Shown: piece by piece, positions 6,354 to 10,956 of the stretch
How positions within the stretch are numbered: the first letter of the stretch is position 1
How the letters are laid out: each line of letters opens with the position of its first letter
Assembly: GCA_947506075.1 (NCBI GenBank)
Contig: CANNNN010000061.1
Span: 1 to 10,956, forward strand
DNA length: 10,956 bases
Reading direction: 5' to 3'
Origin: Methylococcaceae bacterium
GTDB lineage: Bacteria > Pseudomonadota > Gammaproteobacteria > Methylococcales > Methylomonadaceae
Position numbers and translations under genes: made by a program
Notes under the pieces: model-generated
What the model was told of the DNA's origin: nothing
The model's database searches: none
What the model saw: only the letters and a program-made list of their open reading frames with translations

Positions 6354-9300
6354 AGACCGATGCACCCAATCCGCGCCTAAAGTCCCTTGCAGTTGTTCCA
6401 GATAAGCCGGATCGTTGATTTCGGTCAGCCTATGTTCAGTCGCTGCAAGTTTTCGCTTCAATTCGGCGCGTAGGGCCGTATCATTCGCTTCGAGTTTACC
6501 CAATTGCAGCTGGATATAAGCCTGGTGTTGCCGCCAAAGCTGACTGTCGCGTTGCTGTTTGATTTCAAGCCGCTGTTGATACCAGTCGCTTTGCAGTAAG
6601 GCATCGCGGGTGAACAGACTGCGCAGTTCCGGGTCGCCGATGGTTTTGCCTGCATAATGGCCGTCAGCCATGATATGCAGCAGCGCTTTTAACGGCGGAC
6701 AGGCGTCATCAATGGATCCGTCCTGAAAATACAGCTGTGCTACCCGTTGCTGCGCTTCATAGACATTGTCGATGCCGTCAACATAGCTGGCAAGATCCTG
6801 CGTTTCGGGTTTAAGCATGGCTAGGTCAAATACCGCAGTCGGGTAATCGAACATCTTGCCGAAATTGGTATGTACAAAGCGTTCGGTAATTCGGTAGCCC
6901 AGCCGGCTTTGATGAACCGTGCGACCTTCGTAGTCAAAGTCTTCCAGTTTTTCCAGCTGACCCAATTCAATAAGGTACTGAGGGTCTCGCTCGGCTACCG
7001 GCAAGCGCGACCAGATTTCCGGAATCAGTAGGCTGATGTCATGATCGATGCGACGTTTTGAACCTATATAACCTGCCGCCGTCGAAAAGCCATCGTAGCC
7101 GCATAATATAAACGAAACCAGCGCGGTGTTCAGATCGGCGGTCGCAGCTAAGGCATTGAATGGGCCTTTGGTCAGCGCGCCTTCGGAACCTGCACCGGTT
7201 GTGGAGGGCGATTTTCCGGTCAGGCTGCAAATAAAATCCATAAACAGTTCAGGCAATTCCTGATAATGGATGGGATTATAAATAGACAGCGGTCGAATGC
7301 CGGCCTCAAGATCAGCCGGGTTGTTACGTCGGCCTGTCAATACCGCGTTCACCGGAAAGTAAACACTTTGATCAAGGGTAAGTCCGCGTGAAAGGCGTGT
7401 GGACTGTTCCGCAATATAGCGCAGTTTGGGGTGGGTGATGTCGGGGCGTAGTTGCAGGTATCTGACGTTGAGGCTGGGTTTGCCATCAACCAGTCGAGGA
7501 TGCGCCGATGAGACGAAGTAATCGCCGTCCTTGCCGCCGGCTGCCTGACGGATCACGTTTTGCATAGGTGAGCTGAATTTGTCAAAATGAATGGCGTCTT
7601 CGATGAACTCGCTGGCGTCTTGCGGGGTCAGTGGTTGAAAATTGGAGATGAAGTTGTCCTCACCTGAAAAATCCAGTTCGGTCTGTAAATCGACACCCCG
7701 GTTTACCGCATCATCGGGTCGCTGGAAGAAGCTGAGTTCGCAGTTAGCAACCAGTTTTACGCTGGGATTTTTATAATCAAGGTTAAGTCCGGTCAGATAA
7801 TGCGTCGGCACAACCGTGGACGCGGAAATATCATCTTCCATCTGGACTTTGGCCGAGGCGAGAAAATCCTGGCGCAGCTTGAAAACCCGCCACGCGCCGT
7901 TTTCGTCAAATCCGACACGCAAATAACAGGCGATCAGTTTGCGGCCTTCAAATTTCAGTTCGTTGCCGGGATGGCTGTTGACCATGTCGACCGAGAAATG
8001 CTTTCTCCAGTCTTGCGCCCATTCTTCCTTGTAAAAACGTTTGATCATCAGTACCAGGGCCAGGATATGCTGGGGGATAGTTCCCAGCCACTGGTTATAG
8101 GCATCCGAATATTGGGTTGCGGAAGGCGTCAGTAGTTTGATGACCGAACCCAGGCTACGGACATTACTGAGCAGTCGGCGATGGTCGACACCGTGTAGAA
8201 CCGGATCTCGAAAGCGGGTGGAATAATCGTGTTCAAACAGTTCGGTGACTATTGCCATATCCTTATCGAAATTATCGACAAAAACGGCGCCGAAAATAAT
8301 TGCCCCGGCTATGGATTTTGAAATCTCCGACTTGCCTCCTCCAGATACCGTGCTCGGCTTATGACAGAAAGTGCCTTCTGGACGGGTGCCGATCAAGCGC
8401 CAACTGGGCGCATTCGGGTGGCGTTCCAGGTGCACGGTAAAGCCGTTGGGATAGACATAGGTATGGTTGAGCAGCAATTTAAGGCTTTGCGCTTGTCTGT
8501 TGTGTGTCCAGCTGATCTGTTGCTGCTGTATGGCGATCTTGGCTGATGTAGGGACATAAATGATGTCGGCATAATTCTTGTCGATAGCATAGCCTTGATC
8601 TTTTGGCTCTATGGCGATCGCCAGTTGTTTGCAGACTTTGTCATAAGAATAATGCTCGCTGATGAAGGCGGTATGCGGTAAAAATGTTTCTCCTAAAATA
8701 ACTCTCGGGAAAGCCAGCGCGCCTCCCGAATGTTCTTCTTCACAGCCGCCGTATAGATTGGCCGAATAGCTGATCTGGGATTTTATTTCCTTCTTGCTGT
8801 AGCCGAAATAGTTATCGGCAATGATCGTGACAATAACCCCCTGCATGTTGCGGCATACCAGTTTAAAAGGCTGTCCGTTATTGTAGAGATCATCGCTCTG
8901 CTGCCAGCACATGCCGTCATTGCGCTGACGTTCGGTCGCAGCATCAAAATGCGGCAGCCCCAAGGCTTGTTTGCGGCAATGCACCAGATGCGGCGCGAGA
9001 ATAATACAGCCGGTATGTCCGGTCCAATGGTTAATGTCTAAGGCGGCATCGTTTTCGGGCAGGAACGGGTCGCCTGCGTTGCCGAAAATGGATTCAACAA
9101 AATCGAGGTTGGCAACCAGACCGCCGGGTGCAAAAAACCTTACCTCCATGGTTTTTACCGGCATAGTGGCGGAAATTTCCGGGCAGACGATAGGCCTTAA
9201 CAGTGACGATACCCAGAGTTTTGCGGTGTTTTGCTGGGCGCTGGTAAAAGGCAGCTTTAGAAGCTCATCAGGAGGCAGTAAGGCCTGGCGCAGCAGCGCC

Positions 9301-9794
9301 GCGTAAGCCGCAACTGGCACTTCATTTTTGTCGGCCGGAACCGGAAGGCCACCGGCGGCAATATGGAATACGCCCTTAGTGGTACGGCGGTCATTTTGCG
9401 GATTATGCAAAACGCCTTGTTGTATCCGGTAAGAAGCTATATAGGCCGAATGAAATTCGTTGTGCTGATAGGGCAGGGACAACTCACGACCCAGTCCTTT
9501 GTCCGCCAGTACAAAGCTTTCGCCAGGCAGGCTGACAGCTTCGCCTAAGCCGTTTTCCTTCAAGTAGCCATTAAGGAAATCTTGTATGCGTTGATCGGCA
9601 GGGCAGCGATATTTGGCCAGCGCTAACAATCGACGCTGCTGGGAATAGTTTTTTAACAAACCGCCGGCAATTTTAAGGTATTGCGGGTCGTTTTCGACTT
9701 CACAGCTAGGCTGGCCGAGTGCCGCCAGTTGCAGGTTGATGTGATGTAATGCTTCGAGTCGCTTAGGGCAGGATTGATCTGTAAGTGAGTTCAT
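6351..9794 (-). CDS. Probable PPi-type phosphoenolpyruvate carboxykinase (PEP carboxytransphosphorylase)
   Basis: A single uninterrupted frame of 1147 residues, with no signal peptide or membrane segment, so cytoplasmic. Its size fits the ~1100-1150-residue PPi-PEPCKs of Propionibacterium and Entamoeba, about twice the ATP/GTP enzymes; these interconvert PEP + CO2 + Pi and oxaloacetate + PPi. Visible landmarks: NYFGYSKKEIKSQISYSANL (328-347) then YGGCEEEHSGGA (348-359), resembling the KK...SAN region before the PEPCK kinase loop. The P-loop VSGGGKSEIS (483-492) parallels LSGTGKTTLS of ATP-PEPCK, and VFVDNFDKD (504-512) is a candidate metal-binding Asp segment. GSEGALTKGPFNALAATADL (869-888) and a second YIGSKRRIDHDISLLIPE (909-926) look strongly constrained. 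The last ~80 residues are charged and helical, possibly coiled coil. GGAAG at 9802-9806 (minus sense) is a good ribosome binding site 7 bases before ATG. The assignment is from remembered family features, not a search; an unrelated P-loop enzyme is the main alternative. Confidence 0.68.
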   Translation of the reverse strand: MNSLTDQSCPKRLEALHHINLQLAALGQPSCEVENDPQYLKIAGGLLKNYSQQRRLLALAKYRCPADQRIQDFLNGYLKENGLGEAVSLPGESFVLADKGLGRELSLPYQHNEFHSAYIASYRIQQGVLHNPQNDRRTTKGVFHIAAGGLPVPADKNEVPVAAYAALLRQALLPPDELLKLPFTSAQQNTAKLWVSSLLRPIVCPEISATMPVKTMEVRFFAPGGLVANLDFVESIFGNAGDPFLPENDAALDINHWTGHTGCIILAPHLVHCRKQALGLPHFDAATERQRNDGMCWQQSDDLYNNGQPFKLVCRNMQGVIVTIIADNYFGYSKKEIKSQISYSANLYGGCEEEHSGGALAFPRVILGETFLPHTAFISEHYSYDKVCKQLAIAIEPKDQGYAIDKNYADIIYVPTSAKIAIQQQQISWTHNRQAQSLKLLLNHTYVYPNGFTVHLERHPNAPSWRLIGTRPEGTFCHKPSTVSGGGKSEISKSIAGAIIFGAVFVDNFDKDMAIVTELFEHDYSTRFRDPVLHGVDHRRLLSNVRSLGSVIKLLTPSATQYSDAYNQWLGTIPQHILALVLMIKRFYKEEWAQDWRKHFSVDMVNSHPGNELKFEGRKLIACYLRVGFDENGAWRVFKLRQDFLASAKVQMEDDISASTVVPTHYLTGLNLDYKNPSVKLVANCELSFFQRPDDAVNRGVDLQTELDFSGEDNFISNFQPLTPQDASEFIEDAIHFDKFSSPMQNVIRQAAGGKDGDYFVSSAHPRLVDGKPSLNVRYLQLRPDITHPKLRYIAEQSTRLSRGLTLDQSVYFPVNAVLTGRRNNPADLEAGIRPLSIYNPIHYQELPELFMDFICSLTGKSPSTTGAGSEGALTKGPFNALAATADLNTALVSFILCGYDGFSTAAGYIGSKRRIDHDISLLIPEIWSRLPVAERDPQYLIELGQLEKLEDFDYEGRTVHQSRLGYRITERFVHTNFGKMFDYPTAVFDLAMLKPETQDLASYVDGIDNVYEAQQRVAQLYFQDGSIDDACPPLKALLHIMADGHYAGKTIGDPELRSLFTRDALLQSDWYQQRLEIKQQRDSQLWRQHQAYIQLQLGKLEANDTALRAELKRKLAATEHRLTEINDPAYLEQLQGTLGADWVHRS

Positions 9795-9812
9795 ACGTAT
9801 GCTTCCGGCGGT

Positions 9813-10796
9813 TTAGTAAGGTTTTATTGTAGCAGCTGTGCACGAATAAAAATCATCAAACTTTTTAATGAAAACAGTCAGCTGAGCGCAGGGCAAATGA
9901 TTGATGCCTGCCGCAGCTTTGCGCCCGCCACCGCTAGCAAAAGCGGAACATACCTCGTCGGCGCCGGTTTTATTCAGCAGTGGTGCCCTGACGCTTACCT
10001 GGTAATCGCCTTGTTGGTTATGGGTGATCACCGCGTGGGCCCGGGTTGGATGAAGGTTGGCTAGGGAGTTCCCGAAAACACCGTTAACACGTCTTGCCCA
10101 GGCGGTGTCGGGCAGCATGAAGACCGCGATAGCGCTGTTTTGGTATTCCGGAGTTATGTGAAGTGCACAGCTCATGTCTTCTTCATAGCCCTGTTTTAAT
10201 TGCATGAACAGCTCAGGGTTGTCGCTGATAAAGGCTAGTGGTGATTCGAAACCGGTCATGTTTTGGTAAAGTTTATCCGGGGCAAAATGCAGGTCGGCCA
10301 GGCAACTGCCGTAAGCGTTATAGTTGAGGTAGATGCCCAGGTTTTTCAGGATTTCAAGTTCTGTTGCTCGCAGCTTCAGGATGGCGGCCAACTGCTCGGC
10401 GCTGTGGTTTAAATTGTCGCCAAAGGCTGCGGTTACTGCCCATAACGGATATTTGCCGTTCAGGTAGTGATTGACCAGCAGACTGGTGCAGGTTTCGTTG
10501 TCGGTATCGATCAATGTGGTTAAGTGGGGATGATTTGGAATGTCGCCAGGCTGGTGGTGGTCGACATAAAAAATATGCGCGCCCTGGTTTAAAAACTCAA
10601 TAAGCCGTGCGCTGTTTTGTTGCAGGGAAATATCCAGTACCGTGACCTGGTCGCCCGGATTTACGGTAAATTTATCCAGCAACTGAATGTCGCGCTTAAT
10701 GCCGGTAACGAGTTGCGCTGCCTGGGGGCGTGCCAGGCGCAGTTGCAGCAGTGCGCAGATGCCGTCGGCATCGCCATTGAAAACATCAAAATGCAT
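9813..10796 (-). CDS. DHH-family phosphoesterase (DHH-DHHA1, NrnA-like size)
   Basis: The product has 327 residues. All DHH-superfamily metal motifs are present: FNGDADGICAL (6-16; D9, D11), VLDIS (53-57; D55), the namesake VDHHQ (78-82) and AFGDN (124-128; D127). A C-terminal DHHA1-type substrate loop, SGGGRKAAAGI (288-298), follows. The family uses two Mn or Mg ions to hydrolyse phosphoesters; members include RecJ, NrnA/oligoribonuclease, cyclic-dinucleotide phosphodiesterases and the family II pyrophosphatases. The length and lack of an OB domain exclude RecJ, but the substrate cannot be read from sequence. No signal peptide, so cytoplasmic. The ATG at 10796 is preceded by GGAA (minus sense, 10803-10806) at 6 bases. 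It is the first gene of a pair: the PEPCK-like gene starts 18 bases after its TAA, so the two are almost certainly co-transcribed. Confidence 0.88.
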   Translation of the reverse strand: MHFDVFNGDADGICALLQLRLARPQAAQLVTGIKRDIQLLDKFTVNPGDQVTVLDISLQQNSARLIEFLNQGAHIFYVDHHQPGDIPNHPHLTTLIDTDNETCTSLLVNHYLNGKYPLWAVTAAFGDNLNHSAEQLAAILKLRATELEILKNLGIYLNYNAYGSCLADLHFAPDKLYQNMTGFESPLAFISDNPELFMQLKQGYEEDMSCALHITPEYQNSAIAVFMLPDTAWARRVNGVFGNSLANLHPTRAHAVITHNQQGDYQVSVRAPLLNKTGADEVCSAFASGGGRKAAAGINHLPCAQLTVFIKKFDDFYSCTAATIKPY

Positions 10797-10956
10797 GATC
10801 TATTCCGGCAGTGGCAGGATGTGTCGATTGCGTAACAGGTTAGGACCTGTTTTACGCTTTGTTCACGGTGCTGCCGGGTCCACGGTGGCGCCGCGCCATA
10901 CGGTATTGGCGAGCTGTGTTCAGAGGTCTGCGCCTGGCTTGTTGAGCGTCTATGCC
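10797..10956. other. Right-edge region upstream of the DHH gene, content undecided
   Basis: The outer ~100 bases are visibly richer in G and C than the flanking genes. Two overlapping open frames run off the edge. On the minus strand, 34 codons end in TAA at 10852-10854 and give a basic tail containing ARQYRMARRHRGPGSTVNKA. On the + strand, an ATG at 10819 opens 46 codons to the end. Neither has a recognisable motif. The minus frame could be the 3' end of a gene upstream of the DHH operon; if so, 55 bases separate them. I do not call either as a gene. Confidence 0.3.
10834..10851. other. Small perfect hairpin in the DHH gene leader
   Basis: AACAGGT (10834-10840) and ACCTGTT (10845-10851) form a perfect 7-bp inverted repeat around TAGG. 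On the + strand the right arm runs into two more T residues (four Ts from 10850), and on the minus strand the structure lies about 40 bases before the DHH ATG. It may be a weak terminator, an operator-like palindrome or a leader hairpin; the sequence does not decide between these. Confidence 0.4.

Noticed and set aside
7800..8135. 111-codon + strand open frame within the large minus-strand gene
   Set aside because: Shadow of the 1147-residue coding frame, which is continuous and shows conserved motifs on the other strand.
9813..10796. DHH protein as RecJ exonuclease
   Set aside because: It is far shorter than RecJ and lacks the OB-fold region; only the DHH and DHHA1 parts are present.

Overview
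This window reads as chromosomal DNA of a Gram-negative gammaproteobacterium of moderate GC content. It carries an outer-membrane lipoprotein (MlaA), periplasmic murein enzymes (MepA, MtgA) and lipobox signal peptides. The combination of a [NiFe]-hydrogenase maturation gene tail, a stand-alone transketolase-like gene and a probable pyrophosphate-dependent PEP carboxykinase fits a one-carbon or chemolithotrophic lifestyle. A Methylococcales-type methanotroph is my best guess, but this is inference. No rRNA, tRNA, CRISPR array, transposase or prophage gene was found.

Left edge (1-338): the last 32 codons of a HypF-like carbamoyltransferase gene on the + strand, then an AT-rich leader with a good -10 box. 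Next (339-2288) is a divergent transketolase-family gene closed by a strong intrinsic terminator.

Middle (2340-5182): three minus-strand envelope genes lie head to tail, transcribed in the order mtgA (glycan-strand polymerase), mlaA (outer-membrane phospholipid asymmetry) and mepA (murein endopeptidase). The gaps between them are 101 and 270 bases, and the longer one holds a very stable hairpin. Divergent from mtgA is a + strand lipoprotein-type alpha/beta hydrolase (5343-6332), which converges on the next gene.

Right (6351-10796): a two-gene minus-strand operon. A DHH-family phosphoesterase comes first, followed after 18 bases by a 1147-residue protein. The large protein has a PEPCK-like P-loop (SGGGKS) and the size of the PPi-type PEP carboxykinases (PEP carboxytransphosphorylase). 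It is the most interesting gene here: it would link C3 carboxylation to pyrophosphate, and its partner belongs to a superfamily that also contains pyrophosphatases. The last 160 bases hold a small hairpin and a GC-rich edge with undecided short open frames.
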